Part shown: positions 17,758 through 27,264 of the stretch, in pieces | Layout: the number at the start of each line of letters is the position of its first letter | Position numbering within the stretch: the first letter of the stretch is position 1 | NCBI GenBank assembly: GCA_023399215.1 | Contig: JAEWQJ010000049.1 | Location: 133,716 to 197,715, forward strand | Origin: Methanobacteriota archaeon | Lineage (GTDB): Archaea > Halobacteriota > Methanosarcinia > Methanosarcinales > Methanosarcinaceae | Length of the DNA stretch: 64,000 bases | Direction of reading: 5' to 3' | Program-made: the position numbers and the translations under genes | Notes under the pieces: model-generated | Databases searched by the model: none | The model's input: the letters and a program-made list of their open reading frames with translations, nothing else | Told to the model about the DNA's origin: nothing

Positions 17758-18648
17758 TCACTGAAGCCCGAAATGTTTTATATTCCAGTCCGCTGTGGCC
17801 TGAATCTTCTTTATTTCTTCCTCACCGCCTACCATGGTGAACAGGTGTTTGAACCTTTTCTGGACTTTTAGATATTCTTCGACCGGCCTTGGGTCCTTAA
17901 TTTTCCTGACCTGGGTAATTTCCCCGTTTTCCATCTCATACATGGGCCAGAGGCAGGTTTCAACTGCGAGTTTGGCGATCTCCAGAGTCTTTGAGGTATC
18001 AAAACCCCAGCCTGTTGTGCAGGGAGCATGGGCATGGATATAGGTAGGGCCCATGACTTCAGTTGCCTTCTTGACCTTACGAATCATGTCTCTTGGGAAA
18101 CCTATTGAGGTAGTGGCCACATATGGAGAGCCATGAGCTGCTATGATTGCAGGCATATTCTTCTTAGGGCGCGGGTTTCCAAAGGAGAATTTTCCGGGTG
18201 GAGTGGTCGTTGTGCTTGCATCATAGGGCGTTCCACTGCTGCGCTGGACTCCGGTGTTCATATAGGCTTCGTTGTCCATACAGACATAGGTAAAGTCATG
18301 GCCCCGCTCAAACGCACCTGAAATAGCCCCAAAACCTATATCCATTGTAGCACCGTCGCCTGCAATAACTATAATCTTAGTATCTTTCTTTTTACCAAGG
18401 GCTTTTAAGCCAGCATCGATCCCTGAAGCCACTGCAGCCCCATTTTCAAAGAGGGAGTGGATCCATGGAACCTGCCATGAAGATAGCGGAAAAGGCGTAC
18501 TTGTGACTTCCAGGCAGCCAGTCGGGTTGACAATAATGCTGTCAGGGCCTACTCCCATGAGTATAAATTTTGCAGCAAAAGCATCACAGCAACCCGGACA
18601 GGCACTGTGCCCAGATGTAATATACGTTTTCAGCGCAGTTCTACTCGT
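17758..18648 (-). CDS. porB: Pyruvate:ferredoxin oxidoreductase beta subunit homologue, no standard start
   Basis: The TPP-binding subunit of the 2-oxoacid oxidoreductase family: [12 protein letters not shown] with cluster cysteines, NPTGCLEV, the TPP motif [12 protein letters not shown]...NEAYMNTG, and [10 protein letters not shown]. It is complete through the C terminus. The conserved N terminus extends to an ACG codon at 18648-18646 lying 7 nt after AAGGAGG, exactly where ATG should be; no ATG, GTG or TTG exists between the upstream in-frame stop and codon 31. Starting at 18558 would remove the first cluster-binding cysteines. No porA, porD or porG is adjacent. Confidence 0.8.
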   Translation of the reverse strand, partial: TSRTALKTYITSGHSACPGCCDAFAAKFILMGVGPDSIIVNPTGCLEVTSTPFPLSSWQVPWIHSLFENGAAVASGIDAGLKALGKKKDTKIIVIAGDGATMDIGFGAISGAFERGHDFTYVCMDNEAYMNTGVQRSSGTPYDASTTTTPPGKFSFGNPRPKKNMPAIIAAHGSPYVATTSIGFPRDMIRKVKKATEVMGPTYIHAHAPCTTGWGFDTSKTLEIAKLAVETCLWPMYEMENGEITQVRKIKDPRPVEEYLKVQKRFKHLFTMVGGEEEIKKIQATADWNIKHFGLQ

Positions 18649-18660
18649 TGCTATGCCTCC

Positions 18661-19398
18661 TTAAGGTCCAAACAGGTTTTCAAGCGGAACTCGGAGCTTT
18701 GCATCCTGAATTTTTCAATCCCCTTGCACATTTTCAATAACTTTGCAGTGCCATTCATCGACTGCCCAAACCCCCATACCTGCAACAGCCGGATGACAAC
18801 CCGTTAAGGGCACAACTTAACAACCCGTTAAGGACACAACAGATCTTAATGATAAACAAATCTTGATGGAATCTAAATGTTACAATGAATCCTATGGTAT
18901 CTTGGTAGTGGTTAGTGGTACAGGAAACTTCCGTCTTGTGAAAACTAAGGATTTCATCGAAAGACTTTCATCAAAAGTATAACAAATCAAAAACAAATCA
19001 AAAGAATAGCAAGAAGAAGTCCAGAGGCGCTGAATCCGTTTACTGCATCCCCCAATACAGCCTCTCCGAAATATTATGCTCCCCCAAACACGTTTATTCG
19101 AAGAGAAGGATCAGCGGCCTCAGGATATTCATTTATTCGATGATACCCCATTTATCCCCTTACTCCAGAATATACGAGTAGCGTAAATTATTTTAAATTA
19201 ATTATACAAAAAATTGCTTTCAAGCAAATATTATTTCCGGATAAAAAATTATAAGCCAAAACAGTTTCAAAAAAATGCCCTGTAAAATATTATTTCATGA
19301 TAAATCAGTAGCTCCATATTGAAAAATACTTGATGGCTCGTCGACCCACATCCGAAAAACAAAAAATAAGTTGCCGGATTTACCGGCTGGTTCACCCT
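18661..19398. other. Spacer upstream of porB
   Basis: No gene recognised. A direct repeat 'acaacccgttaagg' lies at 18798-18838. Sequence 18661-18780 is open on the minus strand in two frames with stops, with no ribosome site, and may be the remnant of another subunit gene; I could not identify it. The rest is A+T-rich. Confidence 0.4.
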
Positions 19399-20760
19399 TT
19401 AATTCGTAAGCGACTGGATAGGGGCCGGAATTCTTCCCCCCCGTTTTACGAAAGTCTCGGAACTGAAATCGCTTACCGGCATAATAGGAGCATTTCCAAG
19501 CAGACCGCCAAATTCTACGGAATCTCCAACCCCTTTTCCAGGAGCTGGAATAACTCTGACTGCCGTTGTTTTTCTATTTATTACTCCTATGGCCATCTCG
19601 TCAGCGATAATAGCCGAAAGTGTGGAAGCAGGAGTATCACCAGGAACTGCGATCATATCAAGACCGACCGAGCAAACGCTGGTCATAGCTTCAAGCTTTT
19701 CCAGGCTGAGGGCTCCGGCTCTAACGGCTTCGATCATGCCTGCGTCCTCACTGACAGGGATAAAAGCCCCACTCAGACCTCCTACTGAGGAAGAAGCCAT
19801 TGCTCCTCCTTTTTTTACGGCATCATTCAGAAGGGCAAGGGCTGCAGTCGTTCCGTGAGCTCCGCAGCGCTCAAGCCCCATTGCCTCAAGAATCGCAGCA
19901 ACACTGTCTCCAATTGCAGGTGTCGGAGCCAGGGAAAGGTCAAGAATCCCGAATTCGACTCCAAGCCTTCGCGAAACTTCCCGACCAACCATTTCTCCCA
20001 TGCGAGTTATTTTAAAGGCAGTCTTTTTGATGGTCTCCGAAATTTCCGTAAGATTCGGGTTTTCAAGCTCGCGAATTGCAGCATTCACAACGCCAGGCCC
20101 ACTGACCCCAACGTTAATAACACACTCAGGTTCACCGATTCCGTGAAAGGCTCCTGCCATAAAGGGATTATCTTCAGGGGCATTTGCAAAGACTACAAGC
20201 TTAGCACAACCTATCCCATCCCGATCCGCAGTCAAATCCGAGGTCTTTTTAATGATACTGCCCATCAGGCCAACTGCATCCATATTAATCCCGGTTTTTG
20301 TGGTTGCAACATTTACCGACGAGCAGACCTTTTCAGTGTCTTTAAGAGCTTCAGGAATGGAATTGATTAGCTTTAGATCTCCGACAGTTGCGCCTTTGTG
20401 GACAAGGGCACTGAAACCTCCGATAAAGTCTACCTGTGCTTCTTTTGCAGCTTCGTCCATAGTTTTTGCAATGGAAACGAAATCAGGAGACCTGCAACTT
20501 TCGGCTGCCACAGCTATTGGAGTTACTGAGATTCGCTTATTGATTATTGGAATTCCGTAGAGGCTCTGGATTTCATTTGTTGTACGCACAAGTTCTTTTG
20601 CACGGGTGGTTATCTTTTCATAAATATTCTCATTGAAAACCTCAATATCAGGATGGCTGCAGTCCCTCAGGCTGATACCCATTGTTACGGTTCTGATGTC
20701 GAGATGTTCCATCCTGACCATCTGGATTGTTTCCAGAATTTCTTTTGGGTTTATATACAT
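19399..20760 (-). CDS. PFL-family protein (UPF0210)
   Basis: 453 residues, matching the UPF0210/PFL family in length. Diagnostic runs include [14 protein letters not shown] near the N terminus, [43 protein letters not shown] and a C-terminal [17 protein letters not shown]. The family resembles glycyl radical pyruvate formate-lyase-like folds by name only; biochemical function is not known to me. The partner ACT-domain gene lies 62 bp upstream on the same strand, a widespread pairing that suggests ligand-controlled activity. Confidence 0.92.
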   Translation of the reverse strand: MYINPKEILETIQMVRMEHLDIRTVTMGISLRDCSHPDIEVFNENIYEKITTRAKELVRTTNEIQSLYGIPIINKRISVTPIAVAAESCRSPDFVSIAKTMDEAAKEAQVDFIGGFSALVHKGATVGDLKLINSIPEALKDTEKVCSSVNVATTKTGINMDAVGLMGSIIKKTSDLTADRDGIGCAKLVVFANAPEDNPFMAGAFHGIGEPECVINVGVSGPGVVNAAIRELENPNLTEISETIKKTAFKITRMGEMVGREVSRRLGVEFGILDLSLAPTPAIGDSVAAILEAMGLERCGAHGTTAALALLNDAVKKGGAMASSSVGGLSGAFIPVSEDAGMIEAVRAGALSLEKLEAMTSVCSVGLDMIAVPGDTPASTLSAIIADEMAIGVINRKTTAVRVIPAPGKGVGDSVEFGGLLGNAPIMPVSDFSSETFVKRGGRIPAPIQSLTN

Positions 20761-20822
20761 GAAACATTACCTCTCGTTCCAGACAGATTAATTTTCCAGA
20801 TCATTTTCAGATAGTCTCCAGA

Positions 20823-21101
20823 TCAGATCCTGTGCATGAAGCGGAATGCGTCTTCGTGCTGTACCTTGACCTCGACTCCAAGGCTCTTTCCCTCGGCACT
20901 CATAGCCTCCTGGAAAGCCGCAAGGTCGAAATTTTCCTGTGGAGCTTCTGCAAGCATAATCATGGTAAATATACCCTGCATGATAGTCTGAGTAATATCA
21001 ACAATATTTACATTGAAACTTGCCATCACAGTAGTGATTCTGGCAACAATTCCTACCCGGTCGCTGCCTATAACTGTAATTATGAAACGACTTGATGCCA
21101 T
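20823..21101 (-). CDS. ACT-domain protein (UPF0237), partner of the PFL protein
   Basis: 92 residues from the ATG at 21101, starting MASSRFIITVIGSDRVGIVA. A 16-codon N-terminal extension from an upstream ATG lacks family similarity. The fold is a double ACT-like betaalphabeta module (ITVIGSDRVGIVARITTVMA, NVNIVDITQTIMQG), a sensor of small metabolites such as amino acids. UPF0237 genes sit beside UPF0210 genes in many genomes; here the two form an operon. Confidence 0.92.
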   Translation of the reverse strand: MASSRFIITVIGSDRVGIVARITTVMASFNVNIVDITQTIMQGIFTMIMLAEAPQENFDLAAFQEAMSAEGKSLGVEVKVQHEDAFRFMHRI

Positions 21102-21447
21102 TTTATGTCTCCTGCTGCTCGGACCTTTTTCCTGCAGGCCGATGCTCAAATGTTATAAACTGAAAGATTTTGCTCAGATTGAAGAGCTGATTGCTAATAA
21201 ATTAAACCGCTGTTTTAAAGTAAACTGTCCTTAAAGTAAGTCATCCATAAAGCCGATTGTTCTTAAAGAAAACCGTTACTGGATGAAAATGACCCTAAAG
21301 AAAACCATTCTTAAAGTTTTAGACCCAGGGAGAAAATTTAAAACCAATAGTTCTAAAAATTCCGACCCCGAAAAAGCAATTATGTTGAAAAAGCAATTAT
21401 ATTAAAACACAACTGAAAGCCTTAATAAACCGATTTGAACCACAATT
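21102..21447. other. Intergenic with degenerate repeats
   Basis: Contains several spaced copies of 'cttaaagaaaac' and 'ttaaagtaa' between 21215 and 21320. No gene or clear signal seen. Confidence 0.5.
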
Positions 21448-21963
21448 TCAGGTACCCTCTTCAAGACATATCTCAACAATCTTTCCAGCAATGTCCTGAA
21501 TATTTTCTCTCCCTTTGAGCTTTATTGAAAAATCAGCATATTTCTGATAAGAGCCCTTCCTTTCTTCAAAAAGTTCTTTCAGACTACTATCCCTGAGTCC
21601 TACTATACCTCTTTTTCTTGCATTGGGAAGCCTTCTGGCAATGCTTCTAAAAGCAGTATCCAGAAAGATTATTTTTGAGATTTTTTTCAAATGATTCATA
21701 GCTTTTTCGGAATAAATTACACTCCCGCCAGGTGAAATAACACTCCTATCTATCTGCTCAAGACTGAGAATGGCTTCTTCTTCAAACCTAATAAAAGCTA
21801 AATCTCCCTCTTTATCAATCAGAGTCTGGAGTGGCATTCCGGTGCTTTCCCTTATCAGGTGATCCACATCGATAAAAGTATAGCCAAGGCGCTTTGCAAG
21901 GGCTCTTCCGATAGTACTTTTTCCCGCTCCTGCCATGCCAATTAATGTGATGTTCATTGTCAC
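21448..21963 (-). CDS. AroK-type (bacterial fold) shikimate kinase-like P-loop kinase
   Basis: 171 residues. Walker A is GMAGAGKST; DVDHLIRESTG corresponds to the shikimate-binding Asp region, FIRFEEEA to the substrate Arg, SPGGSV to the Gly triplet, and ERKGSYQKYAD to the lid-associated Arg. This is the bacterial AroK nucleoside-kinase fold. Methanogens normally use an unrelated GHMP-type shikimate kinase, so either this is an acquired replacement or the enzyme acts on another polyol. SPGG replaces the common TGGG. Single gene. Confidence 0.8.
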   Translation of the reverse strand: MTMNITLIGMAGAGKSTIGRALAKRLGYTFIDVDHLIRESTGMPLQTLIDKEGDLAFIRFEEEAILSLEQIDRSVISPGGSVIYSEKAMNHLKKISKIIFLDTAFRSIARRLPNARKRGIVGLRDSSLKELFEERKGSYQKYADFSIKLKGRENIQDIAGKIVEICLEEGT

Positions 21964-22343
21964 ACTCCTCTAAACTCTGAAAATAAGGGAACCAATTACC
22001 TGAAGCTTCCCGACATAGGGCCATTAGGCCTTAAATCACAAACAAAATATACTCTCTAGATATATAAAACGTACAACGTTTCCTTTTACCTGGAAATGGT
22101 CATTAATTTAACCAATTGCTTGAAATTTCAGAAAAGGACCGGAATTCTCCGGTACATGTTATTATTATAGAAAAAACAGCATGTAGTGATCTCGTGAAGT
22201 GTAGCTAAGGTGAGACTTATAACAAAAAGAAGTTAAGAAATTAGAAACGAATTAACTCTAAAAAAACTTTAGAACTCTAAAAAGAAAAACTAATTTAAAA
22301 AATCTAGATTCTGAAAGAGATTATTTTCTGAAAGAATTCTTTC
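21964..22343. other. Intergenic, nothing recognised
   Basis: A+T-rich spacer between two minus-strand genes. The final 90 bases before 22343 are poly-A-rich ('ctctaaaaa' repeated twice). No gene found. Confidence 0.5.
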
Positions 22344-22748
22344 TCAATATCGACCTTTTCGGTTTACGGACTCAGCGCCGAGGCTATGAGTATACCTTTC
22401 AATCGCTTTCGAAGAGTGAAGGAAAGAGAGTGTATATTCAGAAAGGACAATTCTGGCACCTAAGATATAACGCTTCAAAAGTCCTCTGGCAGTTAGCTTA
22501 TCGACCTGCTCAAGAGAAACGATAGCAAGATACATGAGAAGTCGAATAAAAAACACAAGATGAAGCACAAGCATTTTGACCCAGGGACTGGCCGAATTGA
22601 TTGCCATCCCGCAGATCCAGCTGCAAAGCCTGAGAGAATATGAAATAAGACTGCTTTTATAAAAATTTAAAAACAATAGGAGGAGTGTAAGAAAAGATAG
22701 ACCTCCAGCTATGAGATATATTTCATACGTCAAATCCATAAGAGTCAT
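22344..22748 (-). CDS. Small membrane protein, unknown function
   Basis: 134 residues with two or three hydrophobic segments (about residues 8-28, 36-50, 58-78) and a basic, polar C-terminal tail ending GAESVNRKGRY. No motif recognised. The ribosome site before the ATG is weak. Called because the composition is that of a normal membrane protein and the frame is long for this A+T-rich spacer. Confidence 0.6.
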   Translation of the reverse strand: MTLMDLTYEIYLIAGGLSFLTLLLLFLNFYKSSLISYSLRLCSWICGMAINSASPWVKMLVLHLVFFIRLLMYLAIVSLEQVDKLTARGLLKRYILGARIVLSEYTLSFLHSSKAIERYTHSLGAESVNRKGRY

Positions 22749-22865
22749 AAACCCTTACTTTCTGTTACTATTTTAATTTATGTACTTTTATCCGTTTTCA
22801 GATCATACGGGGAAGTTAAGAAGTTGTAACTGGAGTTTACAGCGTTAATTAAAGAATAGGCTTGA

Positions 22866-22924
22866 TTTAGCTAATTTTAGCTAATTTTAGTTAATTTTAG
22901 TTAAGTTTGGTTAAGTTTAGCCAA
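22866..22924. repeat. 10-bp tandem repeat
   Basis: About six copies of tttagctaat / tttagttaag. The neighbouring 22969-23184 stretch is open on the + strand but has no domain in that frame. Another + frame near 23095-23145 reads NPDAALAGGTGLLVDNL, reminiscent of the FAD-binding subunit of xanthine-dehydrogenase-type enzymes and perhaps a short gene fossil. Confidence 0.7.
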
Positions 22925-23402
22925 TAATACAAGAGAAAATAAAAATAACCGGATAGGATCCCGGAAAAGTGAAAAATCTGCCGACAAAAAAGACCTCTGC
23001 TCCTGCATCCCTATACCGGGCCCTAACAAAAGTTTCCGGAAGCCGCTATGTGTTCAACCCTCTTATCCCCTCTGGTGGAACGGAATACGGAAAATCCGGA
23101 TGCTGCTTTAGCAGGAGGAACTGGGCTGCTTGTAGACAATTTAACCAGGATGTAACTTATATTGAACACTTTTCTAACAAATAGTAATAATAAATAAAAA
23201 TAGTGTTTGGTTATCAGAGATCCACTTAGTGGTTATCAGAGATTCATTTAGATCTCATCTACACTCCTTGACAAATTTTTGTTAATTAAAGGATCTCCAC
23301 AAAGTTAAAATTCGAAAGAGGAATTCTAAAATTATGATCAAGTTTTAAGTCGTAACAATTAAAACAGCTACATTGGCTAGAAACTTGCCTCATGGGAAAA
23401 AT

Positions 23403-23552
23403 ATAGGTTGTAAAAATATAAGTCGTAAAAACAGAGATCATAAAAATATAGATCATAAAAATATAGGTCGTAAAGACATAGGTCGTAAAAACAGAGGTCA
23501 TAAAAATATAGATCGTAAAAACAGAGGTCATAAAAATAGAGGTCGTTTTGGA
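23403..23552 (+). repeat. 15-bp tandem array forming the leader of the flavoprotein gene
   Basis: Ten contiguous 15-bp units alternating between ataggtcgtaaaaac and agaggtcataaaaat types, ending one base before the start codon at 23554. The last unit supplies the purine-rich GAGGT placed 9 nt before the ATG, so the array itself provides the ribosome binding site, and several earlier units carry the same GAGGTC. Confidence 0.9.
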
Positions 23553-23553
23553 A

Positions 23554-25008
23554 ATGAAAAAGTATGACGTAATTGTTGTCGGGGCAGGCATAAGCGGGCT
23601 TTTAGCAGCTTTAACGCTTTCCAAACACGGAAAAAAAATCCTTGTTCTTGAAAAAAATCAGCATATTGGAGGAAATTGCAATAGTTACATGGTAGATGGC
23701 TATCAGGTAGATACAGGAGTACACGCGATTACCCATCTGATTGAAGGACCTCTGAAGAGGTTGATGGATAACTACTTTGATTTTTTGCCTGTGTTTGAGG
23801 ACTATGGGCATTACTACATTCGGACTGAAAACGCTTTTGTCAAAGTTCCTTCAACCCTGAAAGACTTCGTGACTTTTGACATACTCCCGAGAAAAGACAG
23901 GCTTATACTCTCTCAAACTCTCACTAAAGCCTTTACACTTTCCTCATTTGGCATAGACCTTTCAGACCGAGCAGTATATGATTTTCTGCCAAAAAGTCTT
24001 TCAAATGATACATATGACTTTGTGGACACGATGTCCATTTCTCTTTCTGGGAAATCTATGAAAGAGACCTCGGCTCAACGTATCCTGTATGGCAGTAATT
24101 TTGTAAGGGATAGCATTACCCAGGAACAGTTTGATGCCATGATAGGTAAACTGGAATCGAAAAAATCCCAGTCTACAGAATCTATCCTTGCCTCAATCCT
24201 ACCGTATCACCTCCATGCTTCTCTTCATGCAAGAATGACCAGGGTTACTCAGCCGTTTGCATCCCTGGAAAGGCTTGCAACAAATGATGTAAACGGTTCT
24301 CAGGGCTATCCCAGAAAGGGCTTAAAATCCCTGCTTGACGCCATTCTCTACTCTCTTCCAGAAACCGTTGAGATCAAAACGGAATGTGAGGTTAAATCCA
24401 TTCTTGTACAGGACGGAAAGGTTTCAGGCGTGGAAGCCGAGGAAATCTATAACTCTGACCTTGTTATCTACACAGGTTTTGCAACCGAGCTTCCCATGCT
24501 GATAAAGGATCTTCCCCCAGAATATGTAAAAGATCTCAAGAAAATTGTCCACAGCAAAAGCCTGACCATCTGGCTTGGACTGGAAAAAGAATTTTCCAAT
24601 TTTAATTATACAGGCTCAGAGATCTGGTTCAAAGATTTCGCCTACTGGGCAACTCCTATAAGTAACTATGACCCTTCGCTTGCCCCAAAAGATAAGCAGC
24701 TTATAGGCTTTTCCTTCGTGATCGATGAAAATAAAAGTGAAGAACAGGAGACAAAAAAGGCCTATGATACGATTTTCCATGCCCATCAAAACATCGAGAA
24801 ATATATCGATATGCAGCACAAACAGATAATGATTCCAGAAAAGGCTGCAGTCGCAATTAATGGAAAGTTCGCAGGTATTCGAACTCCGATTCAAAACCTC
24901 TATGTAGCGGGGACCGATACTGACAAGCGAAGCATGGGAATTACCCGGGCTGCATATTCGATTATTGAGCTTCTGAAGATTCTTAATGAAGATGGGAACC
25001 TTCATTAA
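23554..25008 (+). CDS. Phytoene desaturase-like FAD-dependent oxidoreductase
   Basis: 484 residues. The N terminus VIVVGAGISGLLAALTLSKHGKKILVLEKNQHIGGNCNSY is the dinucleotide-binding fold of the CrtI/amine-oxidase superfamily; the C terminus has NLYVAGTDTDKRSMGITRAAYS, the matching FAD-binding end. In Methanosarcina, relatives act on isoprenoid lipids (carotenoid-type desaturation or hydroxyarchaeol formation), so a lipid substrate is plausible but not shown. The start ATG is fixed by the ribosome site in the repeat array; the gene is isolated. Confidence 0.88.
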   Translation: MKKYDVIVVGAGISGLLAALTLSKHGKKILVLEKNQHIGGNCNSYMVDGYQVDTGVHAITHLIEGPLKRLMDNYFDFLPVFEDYGHYYIRTENAFVKVPSTLKDFVTFDILPRKDRLILSQTLTKAFTLSSFGIDLSDRAVYDFLPKSLSNDTYDFVDTMSISLSGKSMKETSAQRILYGSNFVRDSITQEQFDAMIGKLESKKSQSTESILASILPYHLHASLHARMTRVTQPFASLERLATNDVNGSQGYPRKGLKSLLDAILYSLPETVEIKTECEVKSILVQDGKVSGVEAEEIYNSDLVIYTGFATELPMLIKDLPPEYVKDLKKIVHSKSLTIWLGLEKEFSNFNYTGSEIWFKDFAYWATPISNYDPSLAPKDKQLIGFSFVIDENKSEEQETKKAYDTIFHAHQNIEKYIDMQHKQIMIPEKAAVAINGKFAGIRTPIQNLYVAGTDTDKRSMGITRAAYSIIELLKILNEDGNLH

Positions 25009-25057
25009 AGTATAAAAAGATAAAAATCTGAAAATAAAAACCCCAGCCAAAAAAGTA

Positions 25058-25095
25058 AAGGGTCCTGAAAAAGTAAAGGGCCCTGAAAAAAGCAA
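25058..25095. repeat. 19-bp direct duplication after the flavoprotein gene
   Basis: Two adjacent copies of a unit like aaagtaaagggtcctgaaa. They separate the convergent ends of the flavoprotein gene and trm56. Confidence 0.6.
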
Positions 25096-25151
25096 AAGAT
25101 TCTGATAAATAGAAGATCCAGGCTGTGAAGAAAAGCTAAAAGGGAATATAC

Positions 25152-25685
25152 TTAATCCCTGAGATTTTCTATAACCTTCTTACCCCTTTCTGCTGGTACA
25201 ATTGTCAGCTCAGCATTTTGGAATTCTCTATTAAGTGGCTCGCCGTCTGCAATCCTGTCCAGAGTAATTGCGACCGCAGCAACCTCGGAATGGGGCTGGC
25301 TTCCAACTGCAACATTCCAGTCCGCAAGCTGATACATTTCCGGAGGCACCTTTTCTGCTCCTACCACGATCATAAGCTTATCACAGCTTTTAAGCTCGTC
25401 CGTAACATCGGGCAGATTGACCCCGTACATTGAAAGATGGCAGACTTTTCCACCGGCAGCTTTCCATTCCTTGATTTCCTGCTTATAATTGACATTATTC
25501 TTAATATAGAAATTTCCGCCCCAGCGACTGACAACATCCTCAAGAGTTGCTATTATTCCAGGATCATTTGAGGCGAGAAGCATACCTTCTGCACCGAGCA
25601 ACCGAGCAGTTAAGCCCACATGGGTTGTGATTCTTTTATCCCTCTCAGGGCGGTGCCCCAGACGCAGCAAAACAATTCTTTTCAT
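25152..25685 (-). CDS. trm56: tRNA (cytidine(56)-2'-O)-methyltransferase
   Basis: 177 residues starting MKRIVLLRLGHRPERDKRITTHVGLTAR; the longer frame upstream has no family similarity. The archaeal SPOUT-class Trm56 signatures are visible: LGHRPERD, THVGLTARLLGA, VGAEKVPPEMYQLADWNVAVGSQPHSEVAA. It methylates the ribose of C56 in the tRNA T-loop using SAM. It lies 58 bp downstream of the AMP phosphorylase gene on the same strand and is likely cotranscribed. Confidence 0.95.
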   Translation of the reverse strand: MKRIVLLRLGHRPERDKRITTHVGLTARLLGAEGMLLASNDPGIIATLEDVVSRWGGNFYIKNNVNYKQEIKEWKAAGGKVCHLSMYGVNLPDVTDELKSCDKLMIVVGAEKVPPEMYQLADWNVAVGSQPHSEVAAVAITLDRIADGEPLNREFQNAELTIVPAERGKKVIENLRD

Positions 25686-25743
25686 GCTCGTGCTAAAACC
25701 CTGCAAGGTATTAAAGTATTTCACTGAAAAAAAGAAGAGAAGA

Positions 25744-27264
25744 TTACTGGAACCCGTAGGTTCCTGGAATTCTCTTAAGAAGCATGCCCTCAACAACTAT
25801 CGGGTTTGTTCTCTGGGCCGTTGCCAATGCGGTCTCTAGTTTGAACTCTTTTTCAGCATAAATCGTAAGGATAGGGTCTCCCTTCTTAACGGATTCTCCC
25901 ATTTTCTTGTGAATAGCGACCCCGGCTCCTTTATCATTAGGAGCTCCTGCAAGCCTGGCAATTTCAATTATCCACTTATTGTCAAACTCGATTACATATC
26001 CGTCCGCAGAAGCGAGAATGTCGGCAGTATATTGCCCGATCTGGATGTCAGCCGAGGTAACCTTTGGATCTCCGCCCTGGGCCTCAATAATCTGTTTCAT
26101 CTTCTCAAGGGCTTTTCCACTCTTTAGTGTCTCCAGTGCAACTTCCTTTCCATGGTCCCTTGGAGCCGCACCTCCCATCTCAAGCAGGATACCCGCAAGA
26201 GCCGCACTCTTTTCAATAAGGCTGTTCGGGCCTTCCATACTTTCCAGCACTTTCAGGGCTTCCCTGACTTCCAGCGAGGGCCCTACTTTTCTTCCAATAG
26301 GAGACGAACCATAGGTAATCGCACATTCAACGTTCATTCCAAGCCTGTGCCCGAGGTTAATCAGGTCTCTTGCAAGTTTTTGCCCTTCCTGAACAGTTGG
26401 AACTTTTGTACTTGGCCCGACAGGGATGTCCATTACCACGTTGTCGGCTCCGATAGCTCCTTTTTTTGCCATAATCGAGGCAAGCATCTGGTAGTAAGGA
26501 TCAATAGAGAGAGGGTATTCAACCCTTATGAGCTTGTCATCGGCAGGTGCTATATTTGTGGCTCCGCCCCAGACAAGAGCACCCCCGACTTTTTCGGTTA
26601 TCTCTTTGACTTCCTGGGAACTGAACTCTACCGGACAGAGCACTTCCATAAGGTCAGCAGTTCCGCCTGCCCCTGTAATAGCCCTCGAACTTGTCTTCGG
26701 AATAAGAAGTCCATTTGCAGCAATAATAGGTACAACAAGGAGAGAAATCTTGTTTCCGGGCACTCCTCCTATCGAGTGTTTGTCCATTATAGGGTGAGTG
26801 TCAAATTCGATCGTGTCTCCACTCTCAATCATAGCCCTTGTAAGCCATTCGACCTCGTCGTCGGTCATTCCATGAATATAGGAAGATGTTATAAAAGCCG
26901 AGAGTTCAATCTCGCTGAGATTTTCTTCTACAATATCATTTACGAGTGTTTTAATTTCATCCTGCACAACAGGCTTTTTATCCATCATTTTCTTAATTAT
27001 CGATGCAGATTTAGAACGGAATGCCGGAACAACCTCGACCGGCTTATCCCAATTCTGGAAGTGCTCATATACCTCGGAAAAAACGCCCAGCGTGCCTGGA
27101 GGAACCAGATCATCTGTTGTATCCACAATTGCAGAAAGGCTCTCATGCCCGCGAATACGTACCCTGTCCCCTGGATTAACCCCAAGTTCCTTTGCGTCGG
27201 CAATATTTAGTAATATCTTGTGCTGCCCTATTTTTATGTTAAAATGTTCTAACTTCAATTGCAT
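25744..27264 (-). CDS. deoA: AMP phosphorylase (archaeal nucleoside phosphorylase family)
   Basis: 506 residues, longer than bacterial thymidine phosphorylase because of the archaeal N-terminal domain (about residues 1-85). The catalytic block KHSIGGVPGNKISLL and SSRAITGAGGTADLMEVL are present. The archaeal enzyme converts AMP and phosphate to adenine and ribose 1,5-bisphosphate, which passes via R15P isomerase and type III RuBisCO to 3-phosphoglycerate; those partners are not in this window. GGAGGG lies 9 nt before the ATG. Confidence 0.95.
   Translation of the reverse strand: MQLKLEHFNIKIGQHKILLNIADAKELGVNPGDRVRIRGHESLSAIVDTTDDLVPPGTLGVFSEVYEHFQNWDKPVEVVPAFRSKSASIIKKMMDKKPVVQDEIKTLVNDIVEENLSEIELSAFITSSYIHGMTDDEVEWLTRAMIESGDTIEFDTHPIMDKHSIGGVPGNKISLLVVPIIAANGLLIPKTSSRAITGAGGTADLMEVLCPVEFSSQEVKEITEKVGGALVWGGATNIAPADDKLIRVEYPLSIDPYYQMLASIMAKKGAIGADNVVMDIPVGPSTKVPTVQEGQKLARDLINLGHRLGMNVECAITYGSSPIGRKVGPSLEVREALKVLESMEGPNSLIEKSAALAGILLEMGGAAPRDHGKEVALETLKSGKALEKMKQIIEAQGGDPKVTSADIQIGQYTADILASADGYVIEFDNKWIIEIARLAGAPNDKGAGVAIHKKMGESVKKGDPILTIYAEKEFKLETALATAQRTNPIVVEGMLLKRIPGTYGFQ

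Noticed and set aside
22969..23184. 71-codon + strand ORF
   Set aside because: No ribosome site, atypical composition; another frame shows a short AGGTGLLVDNL fragment that suggests, at most, a fossil of a flavoprotein subunit, too short to call.
23403..23552. Possible CRISPR array upstream of the flavoprotein gene
   Set aside because: Units are contiguous 15-mers with no spacers, so it is a simple tandem repeat; no cas genes are present in the window.
26152..27210. 352-codon + strand frame opposite the AMP phosphorylase gene
   Set aside because: Antisense to a gene with clear catalytic motifs; composition (Asn/Arg/Cys/His-rich) is that of a shadow.
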